Counted from the first letter of the stretch, positions 18,259 through 29,321 are shown. The stretch is 64,000 nucleotides of DNA from Welwitschia mirabilis (GCA_051453625.1 JBOZIK010000001.1:98884372-98948371); one strand, 5' to 3'. Made by a program: numbers and translations. Notes: generated by a model from the sequence alone, not told the origin.

Positions 18259-18654
18259 TTAGTATCCTCTATAGAAAGGAAAAATATTACCATGGTTATG
18301 ATCTAGTAAGAAACGACCCATTTCATCAGATAGTACCTCAAAGGTTTGATTTGCCTCTTTGAATTCTTTAGCGCCTACTGGATTTTTATCTAGATGCAAT
18401 CTGAGGTTTTTTTTTTTGCCCCCTATAACTAGACTTGATGGCTTAATGAGGGCTCTGTGGAAGATTTCTAATGTGATGAAGGAGCATCTCTTTAGTCCTT
18501 GGATTATTGCCAACATAACTTCCAAATAAACAACATCCATATCTATGTCCTTCGGACTATGAGGTTGTATTTCTATTGAAGAAAAGTACGAAGTTGAATT
18601 CTGGAGAGGGCTAGAGCTCTTTGCTAGCTGAGAGAAGGCTTGATTATACCTCCC
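18259..18654 (-). CDS. J-domain (DnaJ/Hsp40-like) reading frame inside LINE-B
   Basis: J domains stimulate Hsp70 ATPases. This minus-strand frame is open for 131 codons (18654 to stop 18261-18259), with a possible start at 18540. Numbered from that Met, residues 3-9 (VVYLEVM) fit helix I, LRLHLDKNP (46-54) fits the loop after helix II with HPD changed to HLD (49-51), AKEFKEANQTFEVLSDE (57-73) is a good helix III, and GRFLLDHNHG resembles the end of the domain. About ten residues near 34-44 look inserted or shifted. Upstream in the same frame, after three stops, is a Pro/Arg-rich segment (TPPRRAPKRR). It lies between ORF2 and the poly(A) end of LINE-B. The HPD change suggests a non-functional J domain. 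It may be a captured host exon or a standing third ORF of this LINE family. Confidence 0.7.
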   Translation of the reverse strand, partial: GRYNQAFSQLAKSSSPLQNSTSYFSSIEIQPHSPKDIDMDVVYLEVMLAIIQGLKRCSFITLEIFHRALIKPSSLVIGGKKKNLRLHLDKNPVGAKEFKEANQTFEVLSDEMGRFLLDHNHGNIFPFYRGY

Positions 18655-19190
18655 TTACTCCTGGGTATCAGATGATGGATGTTCCTGAACTGGATTCTTA
18701 GCTATCTCTTGAACTATCTCCTATTGGACTAGGGGCAAATTCAGCTCCTTTTTATGGTCTGGGGGTGGAGTTGCCACTCGCTGACTAGGGCTACCTTATA
18801 CAGTGTTCCCCTTAGAATGAGGAATTACTTCTATGATGGCTCTTCTCTTAGGAGCTCTCCTTGGAGGAGTCTGATGTGGGCATCGCCATAGAGGAGGAGA
18901 TGAGGCCTCTCTTGCCCTGATTTTATTAGCTACTTATGAAAGAGAAAAAACTAATACAAAGTGTCTAGATGAGTCTTTTCATTGAAGGGCTTAAACAAAA
19001 AAGAATGGTAAATTCACTTGCTGTCCTAGGTTTAGGGTTTTAATAAATGCAAAATGAATGCCTAATAACTTAGAGCAGTTCCTAGACTAGATGCAATATC
19101 AGTCGACTAGTGCTATGCCTAAACCTCATGGAGGCAGTAACATATTTCTATTGATGTGCCCACTTGGTAACTTAGGAACCCCACTGGGGA
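18655..19190 (-). pseudogene. Pro/Arg-rich coding relic upstream of the J domain
   Basis: In the J-domain frame, but separated from it by stops, the minus strand encodes a segment rich in Pro, Arg, Ser and Gln from about 18940 to 18655, including RRAPKRRAIIEVIPHSKG and SPSQRVATPPPDHKK. Three stops interrupt it. It may be the N-terminal linker of the J-domain protein, or the tail of ORF2. I do not recognise a domain. Confidence 0.4.
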
Positions 19191-19195
19191 AGAAG

Positions 19196-19207
19196 NNNNN
19201 NNNNNNN
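19196..19207. other. Assembly gap (12 N)
   Basis: Short run of N inside LINE-B. The flanking bases are not repeated. Confidence 0.95.
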
Positions 19208-19299
19208 CGCTACCCTAGTCTTTTAAGAGGGATCCTTTCTCTACTTGCAGGGATCTTCCATAGTTTGGAGAGAGAATATTCAATTATTTTAATAGGGAT

Positions 19300-22200
19300 T
19301 CTTCTATAAGTTGTGCACTCTCCTCTTCAATGTCTATAAAAGGAGGCAATATCAACACCATGATCTCTCCTCACCTTGTGCAAGAGGGTTCTCTAGCCCA
19401 CAGCTTGCACTTTTTGCCATAGGGTTGGACAACCTTTAAAGAGGTCAAGGTCAGATGGCTTGATAGTGGGCATAGCTTCCATTGTAAGTCTGATTTGAAA
19501 GTGGTAGTGTTTGATCTTCTTAGTAGCATTTAAAGGAAAAGGTAAAGGGGCATTATTGAAAATCAGATCATTTGTGACTCTCCAAATCCGCTAATATGTC
19601 AAACAAATCTCATCATTTAATTGTGTGTTAGAAATGTTACAGGTTTGATAGTACTTCTTTATTATAGCTATTAATTCTTTACTCTAAGTGCATTAATGAA
19701 ATAAGTGATGTGCAGTTTTAGGACATGATTGGTAAACAAGATAGTTTGTTTCCACTTGAAACCCCTTTTTGAGTAGTTGATATCTAGTTAGAACTCTATC
19801 ATGATTTTTTAGCCAAAAAAACACTTTAATATTTTTTGGAATTTAACCCTTTTAATATTTCTTGTATGAGTTATCTTTCCCATATTTCTTTAAGAGAATA
19901 TGTTTGATTGAATCTAATTGAGAAATGTCTAATTCTAGAAGTTGTTGTCAAGCTTTGCTAAGGTCTTTCCTTAGGTAGGATTCTCCCTGCTTAGTGCTCT
20001 AATTTATGCATTTGGAATTTATTAAGACACCCTAAGATTTCCCTCCTCCATGCAGTATTTTTAAGATCTTATGAGCTCTAGTAAGGATGCAACACTTTGG
20101 TTTCTGAATCCCCAAACCTCTTGATTCTCTTGGGTGGGCTACGGTCTCCCATTTGGAAAGATGAATTCAGTTTTGATCTTTACCTCTAGACCATATAAAT
20201 GCCTTCAAGATCCTATTAATTCTTTGAATAATATTCCTTAGAGGGTGATAAAAAAAGCTATATATCAAAAATAAGAAATTAAACAAGAGTTTGTGAGGAT
20301 AATGTTTGCTTTAGATGAGAGGAAATTGTTCTGCTATGAGTTGTACCATCTTTGAATGGACTCAAGGATGTAATTATAGGTGAGGGTCTTGTGCCAATTT
20401 TGAAGGGGAATTCCCAGGTAGATATTCTGTAAGTCTCCTAGTTTTGCATTCAGGATTCGGTTGATTTTGCCCCCTCTGATACTACTTCTGCTAAAAGTAT
20501 GAATTCTTGACTTGTTTCAATTGGTATGAAAACTGTAGCTACTAAAAAAAGGTTCATCAAATTCTTGATAGCTTTTTCTTCCTGACATGAAGCCTCCATC
20601 ATAATGATAGTATCATTTTCATAATAATTATTGAGAAAAGTTTGATCTCTAATTCTGATTCCTGTAACTCCATTTCTCATTAAGAAGACCTATAAAACAT
20701 TCATCATAAAGAGAAAAAGATATGGGGATAGAGGATCCCCTTATCTTAATCCTCGATCTATTGAAAAGAAATTTGATCTGTGATTATTAACCTCCACACT
20801 GAATTTGGCTGATGCCTACATATCTAGCTAAATATTAGTAATATATTGATGAAAACGAGTTTTTCTAAGGATACTTCCTAAAGCTTACCAACTGACCAAA
20901 TCATAAGCTTTGCAATATCCAATTTAGCAATGAGAAGTGGAACTTTATATTTTTTAATAGAATGAATGATCTCATGACTCAATAGGATTTGGTTTTGGAT
21001 ATTCCTAGATTGAATAAAGCTAGCTTGGTTCTATGAAATCACATTGGGAAGAAGGGAAATGATTCAGCTAACCATGATTTGTTTGAATATGCTATAAAGA
21101 ACATTGCAAACATCTAAAGGTTTGAAGTCCTCTGTTTTACTCACATATCTCTTTTTTGGGATAAGAACCATCATAGTTTTATTTATTTCCCTAGGGATTT
21201 TCTTGTTATGAAAAACTTTCTGCATCACATCCTAAAGATTATTTTCCAATATGGAGAACTGAGATTTAAAAAGTTTAAGTTGCCACCCATTAGGGTCATG
21301 GGCTCTATTGTTCTTCATAGACTTCATAGCAGCTAAAACTTCATCTCTACTCAAGGTTTTAACAAGCAGGTAATTATTCTCATTAGAAATATTCTTATTC
21401 TCTAGAATAATGTTGAAGATAATATCGTCGCATTCCTAGATTTTCATAAGATGGATCTTCATTTCATTGGCAATGTCTTATTCATTTTTTGTTCTTTGGC
21501 CTTTAATGGTAAGCCTTCTAATCCTATTGTCTGACCTATGTTGGTTGTCTTGCTAGAAGAAAAACTTGGTATTCTTATTCCTCTCTTTTAGCCATTTGAT
21601 TCTTAAGCATTCTTTTTGATAATTTTTCTCATTAGCATTTATTTCTTGGAGTTCTGATAGGTACTAGTATTTTCTGTTGTATAGAATATATTACTCTCCT
21701 CCCTCCTCCTACTCAGTCTGAATTCTTTGGTTTCTCAAGTTCTGATTTTTTCTCAAACCTCTCTTTATCTTTCTTTTTCGAATCTCTTATGTGGGCTTTT
21801 TAAGGTATTGAAGCCTTTGTATAAAAAGTTATGGGTTGATTCACATCATACTAGGCCCATATTTTTTTTAGTAACATTCTAGTTTTTGTTTGATTAATCT
21901 AATACCGTTCCATGTGAAATGAAGTTCTCTGAGGTGAAATTGCCTCCACTCTGAGTTTGATAGGACAGTGATTTAAAGCTATCCTATTCAGGCTACAGGC
22001 TTTAATTGGGAGTTTAGTTAAATCCTTGTCAACAAGGACTCTATTGATTTTGAACATGATCAGATTGTTGCCTATCCTTCTATTATATCATATGTAATTG
22101 CATCCAATAATATGAACTTTTGTAAGAGAATTTCATGCCAAAAAATACTTAAGGATTGTAGATCCTCTGGAATTCCAGTTATCATCCTCTAATTTTTTTC

Positions 22201-22610
22201 AGAAATGGAGGCATTGATTGAAATACCCCACGATGAGCCATTTAGATTTATCTATCACTGTCCTCTATAATTCTTCCAAGATATATGCTTTATATTGATA
22301 TTTTTAGGGACTATAAATGTTTGTTATAGTTTAGCATTATTCTTTAAGAAAACTTATGATGTGGTTCTTACTACTATTAATTAGATCTGCCTTTCTTTTT
22401 ATGAAGATCATGAGGCCTCTAAAATGGCCTTAGGATGCATAGGTAAAAAAATTTCATTGCTACCCTAAACTCACTTTTTTATACCATTTTTTTGATTTTT
22501 GTTTCCTATAAATAAACTAAATCAATATTAAACTAACTAATAAGATTTCTTAGGGTTTTTTTCTTGTAGGAGGATCCTACTCCCCTACAATTCCTTATGA
22601 GACAATTCAT
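19300..22610 (-). pseudogene. LINE-B ORF2 relic (endonuclease, reverse transcriptase, C-terminal region)
   Basis: Minus-strand ORF2 opens with MNCLIRNCRGVGS (ATG 22610-22608), the usual endonuclease start of plant LINEs. The reverse transcriptase follows: a QASFIQSRNIQNQI block near 21.0 kb, motif A as KLDIAK, and motif C near 20.63 kb as YENDT in place of a YADD-type box, with a catalytic Asp changed to Asn. Then come LGDLQNIYLGIPL and the LSSAGKI-like block near 20.3 kb. A C-terminal IWRVTNDLIFNNAPLP block near 19.57 kb matches the region after the reverse transcriptase in plant LINEs. It has many stops. Confidence 0.85.
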
Positions 22611-22639
22611 TGAAGTTTTTTCACCTCTTTTTGAGTGCT

Positions 22640-23711
22640 TAACCTTTCCTTAATATATCTTTAATGGTGGCTTGGAAGCTATTAGCCATATTCTTGTTGT
22701 TTCCCTTTCTCAAAGGGTTCTATTGTTGGGCCTCCCTTTTGTTCAAGTTTCTACATCATTGAGTTCATCACTATTTGGTGGTTGTGGGGTATTTTCTTAT
22801 TTCATAAGAGGTTGAAAGAAATTGTACTTCCTTTCTTGTACTTTGTTCTCCTTGTTGTCCTTAGTTTCCTTGGGAAAAACAATAGTACTTTTTCCTATGT
22901 TTTGTTTTCTTTGCTTATGCTAACGTATGCTCTGATTATGTCCAGTCTTTCCAAAAAAAATACAGGTTTCCTTTTGCTTTTCATTAATGTTAACCAACTA
23001 TTTTCTACATTCTTCTCTTAAATGGTTCATTCTATCACAATGTGAACATTTCTTTTTAGAAGAAATACATATCCTTGAAATGTGCCCTAATTTTTTACAA
23101 ATAGTACATGGCAGTAGAAGGTTCTTTTAAGTAACTTTAAGTTTACAAGTATTACATTTAGATCTGAATTTTATGGATTAAATCTCCTTTGTATTCTCTA
23201 GGCTTATCTATACATAAAATCTAGCCATAACTAGTCTCATCTATTTGATAGTAATCCTATCTAGTTTCATTACTTCACCAAGCTGAGCAGTAATTTGTCT
23301 TAAAAGATATTCATCCCAAAAATCCAATGGAAACTTATGGATGAAGATCCAATTTGGTATCCTCTTAAATAGGTTTAGGTCTAATTGCATCCCCGACGTC
23401 CATTTAGCTAGGGCAAGAGCCCAAACCCTAAAGAATCAAAGTCCTCTTATAATTATTTCATTCTGATCTCATTTGTTGTCAAACTGGAATACCACTAGCA
23501 CTTTTAGCATATCAATAACATTGACTTTACCAACTCCCATTTATTTAGTTGCCATCCATTCATGGATTCCATCTAGCCTTGGTCGTGGGTCATATGAGAC
23601 AAACTTTTCATTTAAACTATACTAAAGTTTCTTCTCGATCTTACAGTAAGAATCTTCATTAATTTCCAAAACTAGGGATTTTCCTTCTCTAGAGAACTGA
23701 TTATTCTCCAT
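22640..23711 (-). pseudogene. LINE-B ORF1 relic (DUF4283-like + CCHC zinc knuckles)
   Basis: Starts at ATG 23711-23709 on the minus strand. An N-terminal part resembles the DUF4283 region of plant LINE ORF1, including the block IHKFPLDFWDEYLL. Two canonical CX2CX4HX4C knuckles follow at 23108-23007 (CTICKKLGHISRIC and CSHCDRMNHLREEC), then a third, broken one (TCIFFGKTGHNQSI). ORF1 proteins of this type bind the element's RNA. At least six stop codons interrupt the frame, so no product is expected. Confidence 0.85.
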
Positions 23712-23956
23712 GTTAGGGCTAAACCTCACAAAAAACCCTAAAAAATGAATCAAAACTGAGATTTCAAAATATTCTGCAACTTACCCATAGAAAGACCATC
23801 TGGTAGTCGAAATCATCCCTGTACTTCATGACCAGGGACTAAAACCACCTCCCTGATCTGTAGCCCTCTAAGCCTCGCTCCCTCCTATACTCTAGATCTA
23901 CTGAACCCTAGTAGAGCTCCAAAACCCTAGGCTAGTATCAAAGGTATTAGCTAGAA

Positions 23957-23969
23957 GATTGAAACTATT
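23957..23969 (+). repeat. Target-site duplication of LINE-B, right copy
   Basis: GATTGAAACTATT pairs with 17921-17933 and fixes the 5' end of LINE-B at 23956. Confidence 0.8.
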
Positions 23970-24389
23970 ACTAATAGCTTTTAATGTAATATCTGGCTAC
24001 CATTCACATGCTTTACTTTGGGTTTTAAACTATGATAAACATGATCTTTGTGAGCTTCATAGCTTTAAACATTACCTTAATAGATCATCAGATATGAAAC
24101 ACATAATACATAAGATGGGTGCATGATTAAAGATAATCCTTGGCTCCTTAAAGCATCTTAAAATAATGGAACATAACCCTTTAATACTAAAGCTTAGGAT
24201 ATTATATTGTAGTACATGCATAGGATAAGCTTAGGATATATTTATAAGATAATATTTAAGTATAGAAATTATCAAAAACTTTAAATTTGATAAAATAACT
24301 TATTTGATTAAAAAGATTATAACTTTTATAATAACTAGAATTTTCTAGTAATTAAGGGCTTTTTTGAAAAGATTATACAATTACATGTA

Positions 24390-24401
24390 ATTTAGAATAT
24401 T
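24390..24401 (+). repeat. SINE target-site duplication, left copy
   Basis: ATTTAGAATATT, identical to 24593-24604. Confidence 0.85.
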
Positions 24402-24592
24402 GATTTTTTTTTAATTTTTTCCCAAGTTTACAATTAATAGGTAGTTGTGCAATACAAATCCTAGTGGCATTTGGGTTTTTGCATCATATGTATACATCAT
24501 AATCTCCTCCCCAAACAAGGCAGGGATTTGAACTTTGAACCTCTCAGTTCATATGTCCTTGAGGCTATCACTATTATAACATGCCATAGATT
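24402..24592 (-). mobile_element. tRNA-derived SINE with 12-bp target-site duplication
   Basis: A 191-bp element on the minus strand. Its head has RNA polymerase III box-like motifs: TGTTATAATAG (24581-24571; A box consensus TRGYNNARNGG) and AGTTCAAATCC (24534-24524; B box consensus GGTTCGANNCC), in tRNA-like spacing. Its tail is an A-rich run, seen as T-rich 24403-24420 on the plus strand. ATTTAGAATATT flanks it exactly on both sides (24390-24401 and 24593-24604). SINEs have no coding capacity and depend on LINE enzymes; the A-rich tail is compatible with use of an L1-like LINE machinery such as LINE-B. Confidence 0.8.
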
Positions 24593-24604
24593 ATTTAGAA
24601 TATT
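24593..24604 (+). repeat. SINE target-site duplication, right copy
   Basis: ATTTAGAATATT, identical to 24390-24401. It borders the tRNA-like head of the SINE. Confidence 0.85.
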
Positions 24605-24618
24605 TAGTTTCCTTACAA

Positions 24619-24763
24619 GGTGTCATGTCCATATTTTTACTTCTTTTAAAAAGATGTAAAGATTAAGTATAATGAATATTTTTTAAAAGATTTAATTAGT
24701 TTAAAATCTCCAACTAATATAAATATTATGTTCTTGAGATGCTATTATATTAAATTGTGCTTT
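24619..24763 (+). repeat. LTR-start fragment, copy 1
   Basis: TGTCATGTCCATATTTTTA at about 24622 starts a 140-bp stretch that also occurs at 25743-25889. TGTCA at the start fits the LTRs of plant Ty3/gypsy elements. The copy runs into the 100-N gap. Confidence 0.5.
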
Positions 24764-24863
24764 NNNNNNNNNNNNNNNNNNNNNNNNNNNNNNNNNNNNN
24801 NNNNNNNNNNNNNNNNNNNNNNNNNNNNNNNNNNNNNNNNNNNNNNNNNNNNNNNNNNNNNNN
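24764..24863. other. Assembly gap (100 N)
   Basis: A 100-N run, probably a placeholder for a gap of unknown size. It cuts an LTR-like repeat. Confidence 0.95.
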
Positions 24864-26204
24864 CATGCTACCTCCTTTTTAATACTTCATATGCTCATAA
24901 TTAAGTCTATTTCATCCAAGACATGCATTAAAAGAATAAATGCATAAATCTAAAAATTTTCATGTGGCATAATAAAATAAACTCTTTAATTTTAATGAAT
25001 AAAATAATAAGTATTCTATGAACTAAGTTTCCTTATACATATCTAGGACATAAAAGTTATGGTAGATTAAATCTACTCATTTATCATTTTTAGTTCTAGG
25101 TAAAAGAACATGTACTTGCTTAAATGCTCATTTATTTTAAAATGCATAAAATATATCAATCACAAAACATTATTAAGAAAATATTTATCCATAACACCTA
25201 TCACATTTAGCAAGAATCTAAATGAACAAATAAGTGAAATACATTATTATGTCCTCTTGAAATTTTCAATTTATTAGCTTTATCATGTGATTTTAATTAC
25301 TTGGATAATGTGATTATCTGATATTAAATGTTTGGATAGCTTTTCTCATAAAAACATTTTAATATATTTTTTTCATTTTCATGATAAATTATAAATATTA
25401 CAAAATAAGGATAATTTAAAATGACATCTTATTTCGATAGGGAATTTAAATAAGGATATTTAATCATTTGACTAAAATCTTAATATACTTAATACTCAAG
25501 TAAATAAAGTTTATAAAATATAGGATATGACATTCTTCCCTGCTTATACTAATTCAGTTCTGGGAATTAAGATACATAAAAAGATTAAGAACATCTAACT
25601 ATATATTATGAGATTCAAAAAGATTTAGGTATTAACTTTCTACAATTTACTACTACTCTATTTTATAGTAACCAATTCATATCCAAAACAATGTCATATT
25701 TTTCTAAGTCAATAAAAATTTGTTATATCTAAAAATACCTCCTACTTATGGATTGTCACATTCATATTTTTAATCTCTTTTAAAAAGTTACAAAGATTAA
25801 GCTTAATAAATTTTTAGAAAGATTTAATTATTTTAAAATATTTAACTGACATAAATATTATGTTTTTAATGTTTTATTTTATTAAATTATCCTTCGAGCC
25901 TCTTTTATCTTATAAAGTTTAAAATATTACTTTATAAATTTTCAAGAATATTCTTATAGTGGTGATGATTTCATTCACTTATTATTTTTGTAGTTCCAAG
26001 AAATTATGCATGATTAAAAGTTAATTATGAAGGCTTGTTATTTATTTTTTCTAATTATCATGATTAAATGTGATATAATAGAAAGCATTCTTTTTATATT
26101 ATTAAAGTGCTCAGTGGCTAGGCAAGCCTTTATGAGATGTTCCTACCGTTGGCTTATGATGTGACCTTTCATGTTCCTGAGTCCCTTAACCTTACCTACA
26201 TTCT

Positions 26205-26217
26205 ATTATTATAAATA
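26205..26217 (+). promoter_or_regulatory. TATA-box-like motif of an LTR
   Basis: ATTATAAATAGAG in a locally GC-richer stretch, about 460 bp into the LTR-like sequence. It is inferred to be the former LTR promoter. Confidence 0.4.
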
Positions 26218-26565
26218 GAGTTCTTCATCCCTAAAGTCTAGCTCATTTTCTGAAAAGACTTTACCTTTAAATATTGGAGCTTAGAAGTTCTATTCCTTCC
26301 TGCTTCCTTGTTGGTCCTTTCTTTGGGTATGCATTCCATTATCATGTTTTCATGTCTATTTTCTTGTGAAACAAATATAAATATGTATAATACTTGATAA
26401 AATTAGAATTAGTATTGTTCTAAGTCTCAACTTCTATTATTTTCTATGCTCAATGTCTTGATAATATAAACTCAAGTTGTTTTTGTCGTGAGTTGATACT
26501 TCATGGTTATACCTTATCATACGTATCTTGACATCGTGATTTCTTGTGAACTTTTGAGAATCAAA

Positions 26566-26705
26566 GATTACCAAATGAGGAAGTGGGCTTTATAGATCAC
26601 TGAATGAAGCAGTGAAATGAAGCATAAAATATTATATGATAACTATAGATTGCTGAATAAGGGAATGGGCTTCATAGATTGTCGAATGACATAGTGAAGT
26701 GATTT
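26566..26705 (+). repeat. Degenerate ~32-bp subrepeats
   Basis: Four successive units share AGAT..C.GAATGA..CAGTG and GGGCTT-like ends. They are subrepeats inside the LTR-like sequence. Confidence 0.5.
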
Positions 26706-27000
26706 AAATATGAGAAAATATATATTGATTATTTTCATTTCATAACTATAAGGTTGATGTTGTTATGATACAACTTGTTCTTGAAGTTCTTACTTTGTTC
26801 TTCCTATCTTGTCATGTGAAAAATCCTTATCTTAACTTGCCTTACCTTGCCTGGACTACACTGGAAGTTGTGAGATTTTCATAGTTGTTATTATAGGTGG
26901 AAAATTAGGAGTATGATTACTAAAGTGGGCATAAAAATGTGAAGGATTAATATTCCAGTCTTGTTGGAAATTTTATTAAATGATCTTATATTCCTTCATT

Positions 27001-29055
27001 AATCTTGAAATATTAGGGTTATATGACTGAGATTTGAGGACATGATATACCTTTCCTAAATAATGTTTTATTAGATAAGAATTAACAGTTAAACGCTAAT
27101 TTCATAATGAGTATTCCTTACAGTTTTATGAAATTACTCAGTTTGATACATTAAGCATTGTATAGTGAATATCTTCCTTGGAAAATACTTTTATAATGAA
27201 ATATGCAAATTTGAGTACATATGCTTGATGCTGTTCTTGAGGGACCTTATTGAGAAACTTGAACCTTCAGTTATGTAAATTACTTCAAAAATGCATTAAA
27301 TGGCAACTTGTGCATACATTTTTCTTGAATCATTTTTTAAATAAGTACGAATTGGTAATTTATTTTCTTGCATTAGTTGTAAAATTTTCTTGAAGATTAA
27401 TAGTCTATTTGTGAGTATAGGATATTGGTATTATATCTTGAATGTGATGTTAATGTCTATTTATTAATAATAAAATCTCAAGAAAAAGTCACAAGTTTCC
27501 CTCCTCCTCCAAAAATTATTTAAATGCTATCTCAAATAGGCTTGATGAGGGGCATAAGTAATTGTTTAAATATTATTAAATAATTTATAAGTGAAGGGCA
27601 TTATAGTCAAGGCTCTAAGCATATTTATTAGATATTAAAATTATTATAATTTATATAATAATTAGTTTATTTGTAATGATGGTTATTATTTATGAAAAGA
27701 AAGGAAACAATAGTTCCTTACCACTGGCAAAGTTCATATGACAAAAAAAAAAAAAAAGAAAAAAGAAATCTCTATTCATCTTATTTCATGGGCACCGTCA
27801 TTAATATAAAGACATTAGAATTAGTGAAGGAGCCCACTTGAGAAAGCAACATCGCAGGGCCTTGTACGCCACTACTATGCATCATTTAAGATAAAGAAAT
27901 CACATAAAATTTAGACAATGCTTAAACATTTACCAAACAAATGGTCAACACTGATGGCTATGTGATGTGTGTGATGGTTTTCATCCTTCTTTGTTACCAA
28001 AGAGCGTAATTAAAATTTTAATGTTTAATCAATTTCTTTAATGATTAATCTTAGAGAAGCCACACATTTATAACATGAAGCATTACGAATCATACTACAC
28101 TGCTTATTTATTTTTGTGCATAGCATCATAAACTTGAGTAACGTGATGTGTAGAATTATGGAAGGTGATCTTTCTTTCTGCTGTTTGCTCTTCTTACTAT
28201 TGCACTAAGTGAAAAAGTATTGAAAACATGTGCCAGTGTTAAATTCTTGTAGCAAATCCCTTTAAATACAATTTAGGATTATAATAACACATTTTCTCAA
28301 TATCACCTGACTCCCATTAACACCTGTGGATTTGTGCACAATCTCCCTCAAGCCATGCTCAATTCCTCACATGATCCAAACTGAGCCATGTTCAATTTTG
28401 TGCCATCTAAAACATTTTCCTCCTTTTATGGTGATACCAAATTGGATTAAACCCTTACTGAACTATGTTAATTCCTACTACAATGAGCCTGATTCTTACT
28501 AGTATTAGTGCGTCTATCTAATCATCTTATTTTATTTTTGCTAAGACAACATCCTCCCATATTTGACTGGTAGTTAGTCATCTTATCTTCTTTCCTTACA
28601 TCTATTATTTACCTCCTTCATACAATTTCAATTTCATACTTCCTGTATTTACCACATCCTTCTTCATTTATAACCTTACCTGTAATACACCACTATCTAG
28701 TTACTACCCCTAAATGTATTATCATTTCTTAAGTAAATATTCTTCTTTGCTTGACCTATGGAATTGTGCTTGTTTCTCTCTGAGTGATTGTAGCACTAAC
28801 GGGTCAACCAACAAATCGTTATCCTATAGATAGCTAACATTAGTACTCTTAAATGATTGTAAACTATCCCTCAACCCTGTAAGAAATCAAATACTTTCTT
28901 TTCTTAAACTCTAGTACTCCAAAATATTATTAGGAAACTTATGCATCATTTCCCCACTCGCAAATTGGATTGAATGAATCAATTGACCATTTCTGCCACC
29001 TCTTACAAACACTTAAGTGATAAATGCATTTCAAATAATTTATTTTCAAAATTTT
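27001..29055 (+). other. AT-rich stretch with no recognised gene
   Basis: Contains a 15-A run at about 27743-27757 that could be an old retroposon tail, but no element body is recognisable. No coding frame has family resemblance. Confidence 0.45.
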
Positions 29056-29060
29056 TTCAT
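29056..29060 (+). repeat. COP-1 target-site duplication, left (TTCAT)
   Basis: TTCAT directly precedes the 5' LTR and recurs at 33665-33669 directly after the 3' LTR. Five bp is the normal duplication length of LTR retrotransposons. Confidence 0.85.
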
Positions 29061-29305
29061 TTTTGAAGCATTATTCAAAAATTGACACCTCATTGTATAG
29101 GTGTTATAGTTTTTGAGTTTGTTAATATTAGTTCTACTTTTCAGCAAATAATAGAAGTCCACTTTTTTTGTTTGGATTTTCTTAGTTTGGTTAGGATCTT
29201 AATTTCTCTTTTGATTATTAATTCTTCTATATAAATTCATCTTCTTAGATTCAATAAAGTATCTATTGAGTGTTCTATTTCTTCTATGCTCTTGTCTTCT
29301 TAATA
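29061..29305 (+). repeat. COP-1 5' LTR
   Basis: Aligns over its full length with 33419-33664. It begins TTTTGAAGCA (TGTTAAAGCA in the other copy) and ends CTTCTTAATA, so the usual CA end is replaced by TA in both copies. Confidence 0.92.
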
Positions 29306-29309
29306 GTTT

Positions 29310-29321
29310 TGATATGAGAGC
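29310..29321 (+). promoter_or_regulatory. COP-1 primer-binding site
   Basis: TGATATGAGAGC matches TGGTATCAGAGC (complement of the initiator tRNA-Met 3' end) at 10 of 12 positions, four bases after the LTR. Confidence 0.8.

Larger units (their letters stand above)
17934..23956 (-). mobile_element. LINE-B, full-length L1-like retrotransposon with a J-domain ORF
   Basis: A 6.0 kb non-LTR retrotransposon on the minus strand. It runs from a GC-richer 5' leader (right end) through ORF1 (start 23711), ORF2 (start near 22610) and a third coding segment with a J domain to a poly(A) tail (T-run 17932-17940). Imperfect 13-bp direct repeats flank it, so the whole interval, J-domain segment included, appears to have moved as one unit. 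ORF1 and ORF2 are riddled with stops. A 12-N gap lies at 19196-19207. Confidence 0.85.
25743..27000 (+). mobile_element. LTR-like sequence with TATA box and subrepeats
   Basis: Begins TGTCACATTCATATTTTT at about 25746, homologous to 24619-24763. An ATTATAAATAGAG TATA-type promoter lies near 26205-26217, as expected inside an LTR. At 26566-26705 are four diverged units of about 32 bp sharing an AGATTGCCGAATGAGG-like core. No coding region or matching downstream LTR was found, so this is probably a solo or truncated gypsy-type LTR. The right edge is uncertain. Confidence 0.45.

Noticed and set aside
22782-23021. 79-codon plus-strand frame
   Set aside because: Antisense of the LINE-B ORF1 zinc-knuckle region.
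25500-25560. Minus-strand LTR edge (GGATATGACA before TTCTTCCC)
   Set aside because: It resembles the start TGTCATATCC with a purine tract, but the sequence inside does not match the nearby LTR copies, so I could not define an element.
27743-27765. A-run as the tail of a retroposon
   Set aside because: No element body upstream and no flanking duplication could be found.
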